DNA from: JBIICI01 sp044238935
Lineage (GTDB): Bacteria; Pseudomonadota; Alphaproteobacteria; Micavibrionales; Micavibrionaceae
Assembly: GCA_044238935.1 (NCBI GenBank)
Contig: JBIICI010000015.1
Coordinates: 1-44,519, forward strand
Reading direction: 5' to 3'
DNA length: 44,519 bases
Position 1 is the first letter of the stretch. Each line of letters opens with the position of its first letter. The notes beneath the pieces are model-generated. The model had not been told where the DNA came from, ran no database searches, and saw nothing but the letters and a program-made list of their open reading frames with translations. Below are positions 23,540-32,619 of this stretch, piece by piece. The translations under genes were made by a program, and so were the position numbers.

Positions 23540-26380
23540 TCATTTTTTCAGCTGCTGTAAAATCGCAAACGGGGAATCTGTCGCATTTTTGGTGGCTTGC
23601 AGAGATGCCACAATGCGATCCCCATTGGCGGTGGTTTTGAATTTTTGTTCTGCCTCTTTTTGTGGGGCGTGTTTTTTGGCATCAGGTTTTTTATAGGGCT
23701 TTTTGTCTTTGTCAAATTTCTTATCGACAGGTTTTGTAAAAGATTTTTTGCCGTCTTCATCTTTTTTCTTTTCAAAAACACGTTTAGGACGATCAAGTTC
23801 CCCTAGGCTTGCGCGACCTTTTTTCAGCATAAACCATGCCAATTCAGGGCGTTTGGGGGCTTCTTCGGGTTTTGGGTCTGTTGGTTCTTCGGTAACGATG
23901 TCTTCGGTCTTGCTTTCTTCAATAATTTCCTCAATCTTCGTATGACCCAAAAAGCCCAAAATTGTGTATAAATCCGCAATGGAGCACCCAAACCATTCCG
24001 CCATTTTATGCTGGGCTTGGAATTTACCATCTTTAGCAGTGTCATAGATCAGGGAGATCACGCGATCCACCATATCAATCCGAATGGCGCGATTGGCTAA
24101 AATCGGGTAACCAATGGCTTGGAAATAGGCTTTGTTGACTTTGTCTGCCTCAATAGCCATGGATACCATGCCGTCTTTGGGGAATGTTTCAGGAAAATCC
24201 AACCCATTCCACAAGGCCCATAATGTCGCGCGTAAGCGCACAGAGGCAGGTTTATTGAGGGCAGGCATAAACACCAACACAGGCGCTAAACGCACGCCGC
24301 GGCGGCGTAAATCACGACGCCCATCGGCATCCAATGTTTGAATCAGATTATTGATCTGTTGACGGGGGACAATCCCCATGGATTCTTGTAACTGAAAGCC
24401 TATGCCGCGCACTTCCGCGCTGGGTTCAATAAGTTTTGTTGTGGTGGGGGCGGGCTCATTTTCTTTCACTTCTGCGCCTTCAATCAGCACTTTTTCTTCT
24501 GTGGGCTTGGTGATGTCGAAGAGGGGTTTTAGGGTCGTTTCAATATAGCTATGCAGCCATGTTTTCAGCGTGGTTTTGACCGCCTCTTTTTCTTTGCCTT
24601 CTAAAAACGGACTCTCAAACACATGGATTTCAGGGCGATACAAACTATCACCTTTTTGCGCCTTGGCGACCACATCACCGGGTAAGGGGTTCGTGGCATC
24701 AGGTTGCCAGCGGATTGTTCCGTCCAGTTCAAGGGAAAAATGCGGGGCGTTTTTTGTATCTGTCATCATGTGTAACCGTTTTAAAATTTCCTGTCGCAAA
24801 CCTTGCCGCGCAGCTTTGATAAATAATTTGGAATCAGCTTCATAGTCTGTTTCTATAGGTATAAACCGAAATCCATGCAAATGTCCAATATCTTGCCCCT
24901 CTAAGACCACTTTTCCATCATTTTTTACCCAACAGACAGCAGATTCAGGGTTTTTCAGGCTGCGATTGAGGATAAAAGCCCGTTGATCGACATATTTTAG
25001 GGTTAATTTCTGATGCAAAGAATCAGAAAGATCATCTTCAATCTGTCTGGTTTTTTCCTGCCATTCATGCGGATTTTGAATCCATTCATTATGATGCACG
25101 ATATATGCCCACGTCCGAATATACGCCAAGCGTGTCATCAGGGTTTCAATGCTGCCCTCAATATTATGCAGGCGCAAAATGCGCTCCGCCATCCAATCGA
25201 GGGCAATTGTGTCGCTTTGCCATAGAAAATTGAAAATATCAAACACAAAGCGAAAATGCGACTCGGATAAGGTTTTACGGAAATCGGGGATTTGGCAGAC
25301 CTCCCATAACAAGCGCACATGATCGCGCTGCTGGATTTGGTCAATCTTAGGAAATTCCTTTAGAAACGCTTGCAGGGTTAAATAATCCAGCGCAGGACGT
25401 CCCTTAGCGAATCGGTTATCGGGGCAGGGTTTTTCCAAGGATTTCAGCAAAGCCTTGGGTGATCTGACATCATCCACCGCGTGCCGCCAGATTAGTTTTT
25501 CAATCGGTTTATAGCTGTGCGTTTCAATTGCGCCAATAATTTCGGCATCCAATTCGCCAATATCTGCCGTTGTGCCGAATGTGCCGTTGCGTTGGTATCG
25601 CCCTGCACGTCCTGCAATCTGCCCCAGCTCTGTGGCTGTAACGCGCCGCCTGTGTGCGCCGTCAAATTTCACGAGTGCTGCAAGCGCGATATGATCGACA
25701 TCCATATTTAGCCCCATGCCAATGGCATCGGTGGCAATCAGATAATCGACCTCACCATTTTGAAACAAAGCCACTTGGGCGTTGCGCGTCCGCGGTGATA
25801 ATGCCCCCATCACAATCGCCGCGCCGCCGCGCTGGTGGCGCATCATATCCGCAATAGCATAAACATCCGCCACGGAAAACGCCACAATCGCACTGCGCGG
25901 CGGCAAGCGCGATAATTTTTGATGCCCTGTATAGGTAAGCTCTGAAAAACGCTCATGCGTTTCAATGACAATATCGGGGATACAGGATTTCAAAAGCGGC
26001 GCAATGGTCTGTGCGCCCATGAAGATCGTTTCTTTCTTCCCACGAGCATAGAGCAAGCGATCCGTGAACATATGACCGCGGTCAGGATCAGAGCAGAGCT
26101 GGATTTCATCCACGCCAACAAAATCAAAGCTGCGGTTCAGGGGCATCGATTCGACCGTGCAAACGAAATACCGCGCATGACGTGGAATGATCTTTTCCTC
26201 CCCCGTCACAAGGGCAACAGCGTTTTTGCCCTTGATTTCCACGATACGGTCATAATTTTCCCGCGCTAATAACCGCAGCGGAAAGCCAATCACGCCGTCA
26301 TGATACTGCATCATGCGCTGCACGGCTTGATAGGTTTTTCCTGTATTGGTTGCACCCAAAATCGCTGTAACTAGGCTCAT
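23540..26380 (-). CDS. SUV3-like ATP-dependent helicase (superfamily 2)
   Basis: 946 aa. Helicase core at the N-terminus: Walker A GATNTGKT (9-16), Walker B-type DEIQ in FVGVDEIQLC, and motif VI in LGQIAGRAGRYQR. A central SUV3-type C-terminal domain follows, then a Lys-rich disordered tail (about 860-925). Homologues are near-universal in alphaproteobacteria and related to the mitochondrial RNA-degradosome helicase SUV3; a bacterial role in RNA processing is inferred from that. The tail probably binds RNA or partners. It ends about 114 bp upstream of the Rap1a-like start and begins 47 bp downstream of ybaB on the same strand. Confidence 0.9.
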   Translation of the reverse strand: MSLVTAILGATNTGKTYQAVQRMMQYHDGVIGFPLRLLARENYDRIVEIKGKNAVALVTGEEKIIPRHARYFVCTVESMPLNRSFDFVGVDEIQLCSDPDRGHMFTDRLLYARGKKETIFMGAQTIAPLLKSCIPDIVIETHERFSELTYTGHQKLSRLPPRSAIVAFSVADVYAIADMMRHQRGGAAIVMGALSPRTRNAQVALFQNGEVDYLIATDAIGMGLNMDVDHIALAALVKFDGAHRRRVTATELGQIAGRAGRYQRNGTFGTTADIGELDAEIIGAIETHSYKPIEKLIWRHAVDDVRSPKALLKSLEKPCPDNRFAKGRPALDYLTLQAFLKEFPKIDQIQQRDHVRLLWEVCQIPDFRKTLSESHFRFVFDIFNFLWQSDTIALDWMAERILRLHNIEGSIETLMTRLAYIRTWAYIVHHNEWIQNPHEWQEKTRQIEDDLSDSLHQKLTLKYVDQRAFILNRSLKNPESAVCWVKNDGKVVLEGQDIGHLHGFRFIPIETDYEADSKLFIKAARQGLRQEILKRLHMMTDTKNAPHFSLELDGTIRWQPDATNPLPGDVVAKAQKGDSLYRPEIHVFESPFLEGKEKEAVKTTLKTWLHSYIETTLKPLFDITKPTEEKVLIEGAEVKENEPAPTTTKLIEPSAEVRGIGFQLQESMGIVPRQQINNLIQTLDADGRRDLRRRGVRLAPVLVFMPALNKPASVRLRATLWALWNGLDFPETFPKDGMVSMAIEADKVNKAYFQAIGYPILANRAIRIDMVDRVISLIYDTAKDGKFQAQHKMAEWFGCSIADLYTILGFLGHTKIEEIIEESKTEDIVTEEPTDPKPEEAPKRPELAWFMLKKGRASLGELDRPKRVFEKKKDEDGKKSFTKPVDKKFDKDKKPYKKPDAKKHAPQKEAEQKFKTTANGDRIVASLQATKNATDSPFAILQQLKK

Positions 26381-26427
26381 GACTCAAATGTTTTTTGGGT
26401 TGAGGGGGCAATGATGATAGGCGGATT

Positions 26428-26748
26428 TTAAAACGGCAATCCCATTCCTGCGGGTAATCCCATATCTTTCATAATGCGTTTTGTTTCAGATTCTGTGGTA
26501 TCATCGGCTTTTTTACGCGCATCATTCATGGCGGCCTTTATTAAATCTTCCAGCATTTCTTTTTCACTGGGCTGCATTAGGGATGGATCGATTTCTACGC
26601 TGTGGACAATGCCTTTGCAGCTCATGGAAATTTTAACGGCACCGCCGCCGCTTTGACCACTGACGATAATATTTTTCAGCTCTTCTTGCATATCTTGAAT
26701 TTTGCTTTGCATTAATTGCGCTTGCTGCATCATTTTTTGAATATTCAT
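26428..26748 (-). CDS. ybaB: YbaB/EbfC nucleoid-associated protein
   Basis: 106 aa, the usual size. The N-terminal helix MNIQKMMQQAQLMQSKIQDM, the central VKISMSCKGIVHSVEIDPS sheet and the helical MLEDLIKAAMNDARKK segment are typical. It forms DNA-binding dimers. The normal partners dnaX and recR are not adjacent here. The start at 26748 has AAGGA upstream. It shares a short intergenic region with the divergent DsbD-type gene. Confidence 0.93.
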   Translation of the reverse strand: MNIQKMMQQAQLMQSKIQDMQEELKNIIVSGQSGGGAVKISMSCKGIVHSVEIDPSLMQPSEKEMLEDLIKAAMNDARKKADDTTESETKRIMKDMGLPAGMGLPF

Positions 26749-26841
26749 TGTGGGGGTTTTTCCTTATGATTTTGGTTCTGTACTCTAAATTAGAGGTTTT
26801 CACAGGAAAAATCAATCTTATGATTGCCACAATTTTAGGGT

Positions 26842-28935
26842 ATGATCGAAGCTATGATCAAGAAAATACAAAGCCTGCTGCCTATTTTTTTTCTCTTATG
26901 TCTATGTGTGATCGGGCATCCCCATTTTGTGAGGGCACAAGACAGCAATCAGCATGTGCAAATCGACATTGTTCCTGAATTCTCATATGCTGTGGCTGGA
27001 CAAGAGTTTAGAGTTGGATTAATCCAAAATATACGCCCTAATTGGCATAGCTATTGGTTTAATGCCGGTGATTCAGGGGAGGGCATGTCAGCGCAATGGT
27101 ATTTGCCTGAAGGGGTTTCTGCTCCTAAATTACAATGGCCAACCCCCTATCGTATTGATGTACAAGGGTTAGTGAGTTATGGTTATCATGACCAAGCGCC
27201 CGTTTTTGCCGTATTTGATATTCCTGTGGATTATGCGCAAACAGAATTTTCAGCACAGGTTGATTTATCTTGGTTGGTGTGTTCTGATATTTGTATCCCT
27301 GAGCAAGGTAAATATATAATTTCCTTTCCTGTAAAACCTGCAGGATCAGCGTTGCCAAGTGCGGATCAGTCGGCTTTGTCATCTTTTGAATCGGTGCATC
27401 CTAAGGTGATTAATGCAGGTTTATCCTATCATGTCACGGATCAAGATTTATTTTTGGATTTGCCAATCAAAGCAGATTTTTATACATATACAGATCAGGT
27501 GATTGATGTTTTTCCTCACCAATCGGGGTGGATACAAAGCCAAGCGGCGATGATTGAGCCTCAGGGCAAAGATTATGTGCGTCTTCATTTAATGCGTGAT
27601 CCCTCCACCAAGGATTTACCAAAGGCGTTATCTTTTACCATTCGGATTGGTGATAAATCTTTTTCAATCAATGCGAAAGAAGATTCTTCTGATGTTGTAA
27701 ATCAGGATATTTTGGGTGAATTTTCCTTTCTATCTTATGTGTTGATTTTAGGGTCGGCGCTTTTGGGGGGGCTATTATTGAATTTAATGCCGTGCGTTTT
27801 TCCTGTCTTAACCCTAAAAGCCCTTTCTTTTAGTAAATTAGGGACAGCACAATCACATCAAGCAAGATTATATAGCCTATTTTATACGGCAGGGGTCTTG
27901 GTAACATTATTGGCTTTTGCAACGATTTTAATTGTCTTAAAACAAGCAGGGCAGCAGTTGGGATGGGGGTTTCAGTTGCAAAATCCTTTAATGATCTTGG
28001 GGTTGGTGGTACTGACTTTTGTCATTGGTTTGAACTTATCGGGCTTGTTTGAATTTCGCTCTGTTTGTATCAATATGGGGGCGTCTGAGTGCGATGTCAA
28101 AAAAGCGGGGCGCTATTATCGTGATGCGTTTTTAACGGGATTATTGGCGGTGGTGATTGCAACGCCATGCAGCGCCCCCTTTATGGCGGCGGCGTTGGGG
28201 TTTGCGTTGGCGCAGCCTGTTTTTGTGGCGTTGCCTGTTTTTGTAATGTTGGGGGTTGGGTTATCTTTGCCCTTTTTATTGATTGGCTTTATCCCTGTGT
28301 TGCGCAATAAAATGCCGCGCCCCGGTGCGTGGATGCAGAAATTAAGGGAATTTTTGGCGTTCCCCATGTATATTACGGCGGTTTGGTTGTTGTGGGTTTT
28401 GGGGCAACAATCAGGATTAAATGCAATCATCGCGGTGTTGGGGGTATTAATTAGTATTGTTTTTGTCTGTTGGGTATGGCGGCATGTTCATTCACCCATT
28501 TTAAAAAAATTGAGCCTGATGATACTGATTTCAACGCTGATCTGGGCGATAATTCCCATTGTGACCAAAGATCACCGTCAGGATATGGCATGGCAAGCCT
28601 ATCGTCCCGATACGTTAGAGCAGGCATTGCAAACCGATCAACCTGTTTTTGTTGATATAACCGCAGATTGGTGCGTGACGTGTAAAATTAACGAAAAATT
28701 GGTGCTACAGCATCCTGAGATACAATCTTTATTATCAAAAAACAAAGTCATTCTGATAAAAGGGGACTGGACAAAGCGTAACCCAGAAATTACATTATAT
28801 CTGAATAAGTTCAAACGCAGTGGTGTGCCGTTATATGTGTATTATGCTGCGCCTGTTTCTGGAAAACGTCTTGATCCTGTGGTTTTGCCTCAAATTTTGA
28901 CCTATTCGACAATTAAAAAGGAATTTTATAAATGA
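26842..28935 (+). CDS. ScsB/DsbD-type thiol:disulfide interchange protein
   Basis: 697 aa. Signal peptide (SLLPIFFLLCLCVIGHP), then an N-terminal periplasmic domain with Cys147 and Cys151 (WLVCSDICIPEQ), a membrane domain of about eight segments with the paired Cys318 (LMPCVFPVL) and Cys443 (ATPCSAPF), and a C-terminal thioredoxin domain with CVTC at 611-614. It passes electrons from cytoplasmic thioredoxin to periplasmic thiols. The long N-terminal domain resembles ScsB more than DsbD of E. coli. The first ATG is at 26842; ATG 26854 is an alternative. Its TGA overlaps the redoxin gene (ATGA). Confidence 0.9.
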   Translation: MIEAMIKKIQSLLPIFFLLCLCVIGHPHFVRAQDSNQHVQIDIVPEFSYAVAGQEFRVGLIQNIRPNWHSYWFNAGDSGEGMSAQWYLPEGVSAPKLQWPTPYRIDVQGLVSYGYHDQAPVFAVFDIPVDYAQTEFSAQVDLSWLVCSDICIPEQGKYIISFPVKPAGSALPSADQSALSSFESVHPKVINAGLSYHVTDQDLFLDLPIKADFYTYTDQVIDVFPHQSGWIQSQAAMIEPQGKDYVRLHLMRDPSTKDLPKALSFTIRIGDKSFSINAKEDSSDVVNQDILGEFSFLSYVLILGSALLGGLLLNLMPCVFPVLTLKALSFSKLGTAQSHQARLYSLFYTAGVLVTLLAFATILIVLKQAGQQLGWGFQLQNPLMILGLVVLTFVIGLNLSGLFEFRSVCINMGASECDVKKAGRYYRDAFLTGLLAVVIATPCSAPFMAAALGFALAQPVFVALPVFVMLGVGLSLPFLLIGFIPVLRNKMPRPGAWMQKLREFLAFPMYITAVWLLWVLGQQSGLNAIIAVLGVLISIVFVCWVWRHVHSPILKKLSLMILISTLIWAIIPIVTKDHRQDMAWQAYRPDTLEQALQTDQPVFVDITADWCVTCKINEKLVLQHPEIQSLLSKNKVILIKGDWTKRNPEITLYLNKFKRSGVPLYVYYAAPVSGKRLDPVVLPQILTYSTIKKEFYK

Positions 28936-29576
28936 AAACGATAAAAACATTGGTTGTGATCGCATTATTGGGTGTTGGACTTATTCCCTTAGTTGCGGCG
29001 CAAGCGACATCAAAACCTCAAACAGTCGCCTTGCAAACAGCCATCGTGGGGCAGCCCGCGCCCGTGTTCAAAGCCACGGATATTCAAGGCAATATCCAAG
29101 ATTTAAGCGCCCTAAAAGGAAAAATTGTGGTTCTGGAATGGACAAATCACCAATGCCCCTATGTTCGCAAACATTATGATAGCGGCAATATGCAGGCCTT
29201 ACAGCAAGAATTGACCGATAAAGGCGTTGTTTGGTTGAGTATTGTGTCTTCTGCTGCAGGAAAGCAAGGCAACACAACGATTGAGGAAGCCAAAGCGATT
29301 GTTGCGCAAGATAAAATCAAGGCAACAGCGCGTATTTTAGATGCAGATGGAACAATTGGCAAATTATATGATGCCAAAACCACCCCCAATATGTTTGTGA
29401 TTGATGCGAAGGGTATCTTGACCTATGCTGGTGCGATTGATGATAATCCCAGTTTCCGTATTGAAACAATTAAAGACGCCAAAAATTTTGTGCGTGAGGC
29501 TGTGAACGCTTTGTTAGCACAAAAACCAGTTGAAACAGCACAGACCCCTCCCTATGGATGCTCTGTTAAATATTAA
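28932..29576 (+). CDS. Exported peroxiredoxin-like (AhpC/TSA-fold) protein
   Basis: 214 aa with a signal peptide (TLVVIALLGVGLIPLVAA). The thioredoxin-fold body has GQPAPVFKATDIQGN, then NHQCPYVRKHYDSG. The active-site Cys is single, without CxxC, and the C-terminal GCSVKY is conserved in this subfamily. A peroxidase or thiol-transfer role in the periplasm is likely. It is translationally coupled to the ScsB/DsbD-type gene, which may keep it reduced. Confidence 0.85.
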   Translation: MKTIKTLVVIALLGVGLIPLVAAQATSKPQTVALQTAIVGQPAPVFKATDIQGNIQDLSALKGKIVVLEWTNHQCPYVRKHYDSGNMQALQQELTDKGVVWLSIVSSAAGKQGNTTIEEAKAIVAQDKIKATARILDADGTIGKLYDAKTTPNMFVIDAKGILTYAGAIDDNPSFRIETIKDAKNFVREAVNALLAQKPVETAQTPPYGCSVKY

Positions 29577-29718
29577 TGTTATAGTATTTCAATCGCTCAT
29601 TTAAAACGCTATAGTTTCTTAGTTTAAAGCAATGAAGAGATAATTGATAAAATCATTTTCATTTTTGTTATTTTGTTGTATTTTAAAGGCAATAATTCAC
29701 AGATAAATACATAAAGAT

Positions 29719-30378
29719 ATGAAAAAAATACAATATTTAATACTGGCCTCAGCGCTTTTGCTTGGTTTTACCCGTGGCGCATATGCCCATAGCTATCAAT
29801 GGGAAGACCCAAAATCAGGGGTTAGTATCAGCTTTCCTGATGATTGGAAACGCATTAATGCGCAAAAGCCTGATATGGTGTTTTCCATTATTGCACCTGA
29901 TCCCGTGGCGCAACCGATTTGCTCCCTTCGTGTGCAAGAGGATAAGCGATTCCAAATCTATCCGCGTGATTATGAGCGTGCCATTCAAAAAACAGCATAC
30001 AGCCAGCAATTTTGGAAAACATACCTCAATCAATTTTTTGATGTGACTTTGCATGATGTGAAGGATGATGCGGCATTGGGGCAGGGGCATGCCAGCTATG
30101 CGTTTGCGACCTATCAAAATGAAGTGATGGGAAAAGATTTATCACAGCGTCGTGGATTGGCGTTTGCGACTTTGTATCAAGGGCAAGCCTATGTTCTGGA
30201 TTGCTCTGTGGAGGCATCGGCCTTTCCAAAATGGTTGAAAGCTTTTGAATCCATTACCAAAACTGTTGAGTTTCAAAACACATCAAACGGCTTATTATTC
30301 GGGCATTATCGTGATTCGTTGCCGAATAATGGCTATGTGTTTAAAATCCCAGGGCAGGTTGCCACATGGCTGTTTTAG
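29719..30378 (+). CDS. Exported protein of unknown function
   Basis: 219 aa with a signal peptide (MKKIQYLILASALLLGFTRG) followed by AYAHSYQWEDP. The mature part has the pattern of small PsbP/DcrB-like periplasmic domains: GVSISFPDDWKRI, then a helix-rich middle, then a strand-rich end. Two Cys (PICSLRV and VLDCSVE) may pair. I do not recognise a specific family. It is 142 bp after the redoxin gene and 42 bp before nfu; operon membership is uncertain. Confidence 0.65.
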   Translation: MKKIQYLILASALLLGFTRGAYAHSYQWEDPKSGVSISFPDDWKRINAQKPDMVFSIIAPDPVAQPICSLRVQEDKRFQIYPRDYERAIQKTAYSQQFWKTYLNQFFDVTLHDVKDDAALGQGHASYAFATYQNEVMGKDLSQRRGLAFATLYQGQAYVLDCSVEASAFPKWLKAFESITKTVEFQNTSNGLLFGHYRDSLPNNGYVFKIPGQVATWLF

Positions 30379-30420
30379 GTCTATATCAATAAAATCAATT
30401 TTATAACGGAGTATCCCCCC

Positions 30421-31029
30421 ATGTTCATTCAAACAGAACAAACCCCTAATCCCTCAACCCTAAAATTTTTACCTGAGGATAATGTGCTTGAATCAGGCAC
30501 AGCCGAATTCACTGCCCCGCAAGAGGCAGCATCATCCCCCTTAGCGCAGCGTTTGTTTAAGGTGAATGGCGTTGATCGTATCTTTTTGGGTAAAGATTTT
30601 ATTTCTGTAACAAAATCAATTGATAGCGATTGGACGCTGTTAAAGCCGATGGTTCTGGCAGGAATTATGGATCATTATTTATCAGGTCAACCCGTGATTA
30701 AAGCTGAATCAGATGCAGTTCAGCCCAGCAATACAGGCTCTGATTTAGATAGCGAAGTCATTCGTCAAATCAAAGACGTGCTGGATACACGCATTCGCCC
30801 CGCTGTGGCAGCTGATGGTGGCGATGTGGTTTTAGATAGTTTTGAGGATGGGATTTTATATTTATCCATGCGCGGTGCGTGTTCAGGTTGCCCCAGTGCC
30901 TCTGCCACATTAAAAAACGGGATCGAAAACATGATGCGCCATTTTGTCCCTGAAGTCTTAGAAGTCCGTGATGCAGACAATAAAATGCCCAAAACAGGAT
31001 GTGGCACGTCGGCTTGTGGCTGTGCCTAA
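30421..31029 (+). CDS. Nfu-type Fe-S cluster scaffold/carrier
   Basis: 202 aa. The N-terminal Nfu_N domain (MFIQTEQTPNPSTLKFLP) is joined to a C-terminal NifU-like domain with the cluster-binding CxxC in RGACSGCPSASATLK. It delivers 4Fe-4S clusters to apoproteins in the cytoplasm. The extra tail MPKTGCGTSACGCA adds three Cys not needed for the scaffold. It heads the coupled cluster nfu-tsaB-pip-lol; its stop overlaps the GTG start proposed for tsaB by 8 bp. Confidence 0.93.
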   Translation: MFIQTEQTPNPSTLKFLPEDNVLESGTAEFTAPQEAASSPLAQRLFKVNGVDRIFLGKDFISVTKSIDSDWTLLKPMVLAGIMDHYLSGQPVIKAESDAVQPSNTGSDLDSEVIRQIKDVLDTRIRPAVAADGGDVVLDSFEDGILYLSMRGACSGCPSASATLKNGIENMMRHFVPEVLEVRDADNKMPKTGCGTSACGCA

Positions 31030-31705
31030 TTTTCTATGTATTGATACCGCCCTGACGGGGTCGCATATTGGGTTATGCGTTAAGGATCAGTATTTGGGTG
31101 GTATTGATACAATGGATACACGCGGTCATGCGGAAACATTGGTCGCCCAAATTGATGATTTGTTGACACAGCATCAAATTGCTTATTCCTTATTAGATTT
31201 TGTGATTGTGACACGCGGTGCAGGCAGCTTTGCAGGGATTCGCGTGGGTATGGCAGCGGCACAGGGGCTATCAATGGCACTCAATATTCCCTGTTATACC
31301 ATTCCTGTGTTCCCGATTTTAGCGCATGGGTTTTTTAAAAATGAGCCAGAAAAAGATCAAGTCATAGTTTTATTGGAAACCAAGCGGCAGGATTATTATG
31401 TTGCTGTCCTAAATCGTGATTATTCTTATGATGTTTCGCCTGTGGCATATTTTGGCGATGATGTTGCTGCCTTATTAAGGTGTGATCTGAATAGAGCCGT
31501 GATCGGGGATGCCATTTCACGTTTTCAAAAAGATCATGATATAAAAATCAATGCTTATTCAGGATATGATCTTATTCAATCGCGTGTTTTTACGGATTTT
31601 GTTCAAAATTTTTCCCATCTTTGCCATGATACAGAAATGACGCCGCTTTATTTAAAAGAGGCGGATGTGAGCGTCTCTAAAAAAACACAGGCTGTTTTAG
31701 TATGA
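31022..31705 (+). CDS. tsaB: tRNA threonylcarbamoyladenosine biosynthesis protein TsaB
   Basis: 227 aa from the GTG at 31022, giving the normal N-terminus MPNFLCIDTALTGSHIG; the longer frame to 30968 would lie inside nfu. The ASKHA-fold features DFVIVTRGAGSFAGIRVGMA and QGLSMALNIPCY are typical. TsaB partners TsaD and TsaE to make t6A on tRNAs decoding ANN codons. Its stop overlaps the next gene by 4 bp. In many alphaproteobacteria tsaB is followed by rimI; here it is a peptidase gene. Confidence 0.9.
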   Translation: MPNFLCIDTALTGSHIGLCVKDQYLGGIDTMDTRGHAETLVAQIDDLLTQHQIAYSLLDFVIVTRGAGSFAGIRVGMAAAQGLSMALNIPCYTIPVFPILAHGFFKNEPEKDQVIVLLETKRQDYYVAVLNRDYSYDVSPVAYFGDDVAALLRCDLNRAVIGDAISRFQKDHDIKINAYSGYDLIQSRVFTDFVQNFSHLCHDTEMTPLYLKEADVSVSKKTQAVLV

Positions 31706-32619
31706 ATTTTTACCTATCGCGCCAAAATCATGAAATCCATGTGCAAACACGCGGCAATCCCAATAATCCGCCTGTGTTGATGATTCATGGCGGCCCCGGA
31801 TCGGGCATGTCGGATGCGGTATGGGCGGCGGTATCGGATCAGACGCATTTTCTCATTGGCTTTGACCAGCGTGGATGTGGATTGTCAACATCTGAAACGC
31901 CCTATCATGCCAACACAACACAGGATTTGATTTCGGATATACAGGCAATTTTTCAACATTTTAATTTTAAAAAATGGTCAGTTTACGGCACATCATGGGG
32001 GGCAACTTTGGCGTTGCTTTATGCCATTGAATATGTGGATCATGTAAAGCGCTTGATTGTTAAGGGTGCGTTTTTCGGTACACAAAATGAAATTGATCTG
32101 TTGTACGAAGAAAACGGCTATGCGAAATGGTTGCGTCCGCAAGATTGGGATTTGTATAAAGGATTTATCGATTATGCTATACCCCATTTTCATGGATCTT
32201 ATGTGGATGCCTATCATACGATTTTGCATGGTCATTATCCTGCCTTAATACAGGAACAAGCCGCCTGTTTATGGACACAGATTGAAAAAGGCGCATCCTA
32301 TATGATCCCACAAGATCAGGATCAAGTGATCTATAATGACGCGGTTTTAAGGCGGTCTTTGGTGCAAACGCATTATTTTAAAAATGCTTGCTTTTTATCT
32401 CCTGATTATATTGTCAAAAATTTGCATCATATAAGGGCGCAGCTTTTGATTATTCATGGGCAGCAAGATTTGGTGTGTCCTGTGCGTAACGCATATCTCT
32501 TGCAACGTCATGTGAAATATGCGAATTTACAGGTGATTCCAAACGCAGGACATTCATCCCGCACAGGGGATATGAATTTGATAGAGGCCACACAAGCCTT
32601 GGTGAGAGATTTTTTATGA
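31702..32619 (+). CDS. pip: Proline iminopeptidase-type alpha/beta hydrolase
   Basis: 305 aa. The oxyanion HGGPGSGMS, FDQRGCGLST, the nucleophile elbow YGTSWGATLAL, the acid in HGQQDLVCP and the catalytic His in NAGHSS make a complete S33 peptidase active site. The cap region has Trp-rich WLRPQDWDLYKG, as in proline iminopeptidases, which remove N-terminal Pro from peptides. Cytoplasmic. Overlaps both neighbours by 4 bp. Confidence 0.87.
   Translation: MNFYLSRQNHEIHVQTRGNPNNPPVLMIHGGPGSGMSDAVWAAVSDQTHFLIGFDQRGCGLSTSETPYHANTTQDLISDIQAIFQHFNFKKWSVYGTSWGATLALLYAIEYVDHVKRLIVKGAFFGTQNEIDLLYEENGYAKWLRPQDWDLYKGFIDYAIPHFHGSYVDAYHTILHGHYPALIQEQAACLWTQIEKGASYMIPQDQDQVIYNDAVLRRSLVQTHYFKNACFLSPDYIVKNLHHIRAQLLIIHGQQDLVCPVRNAYLLQRHVKYANLQVIPNAGHSSRTGDMNLIEATQALVRDFL

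Noticed and set aside
23427..23543. N-terminal extension of the Rap1a-like protein to 185 aa
   Set aside because: The added residues are encoded by the palindromic repeat and precede the signal peptide; an ATG closer to it exists.
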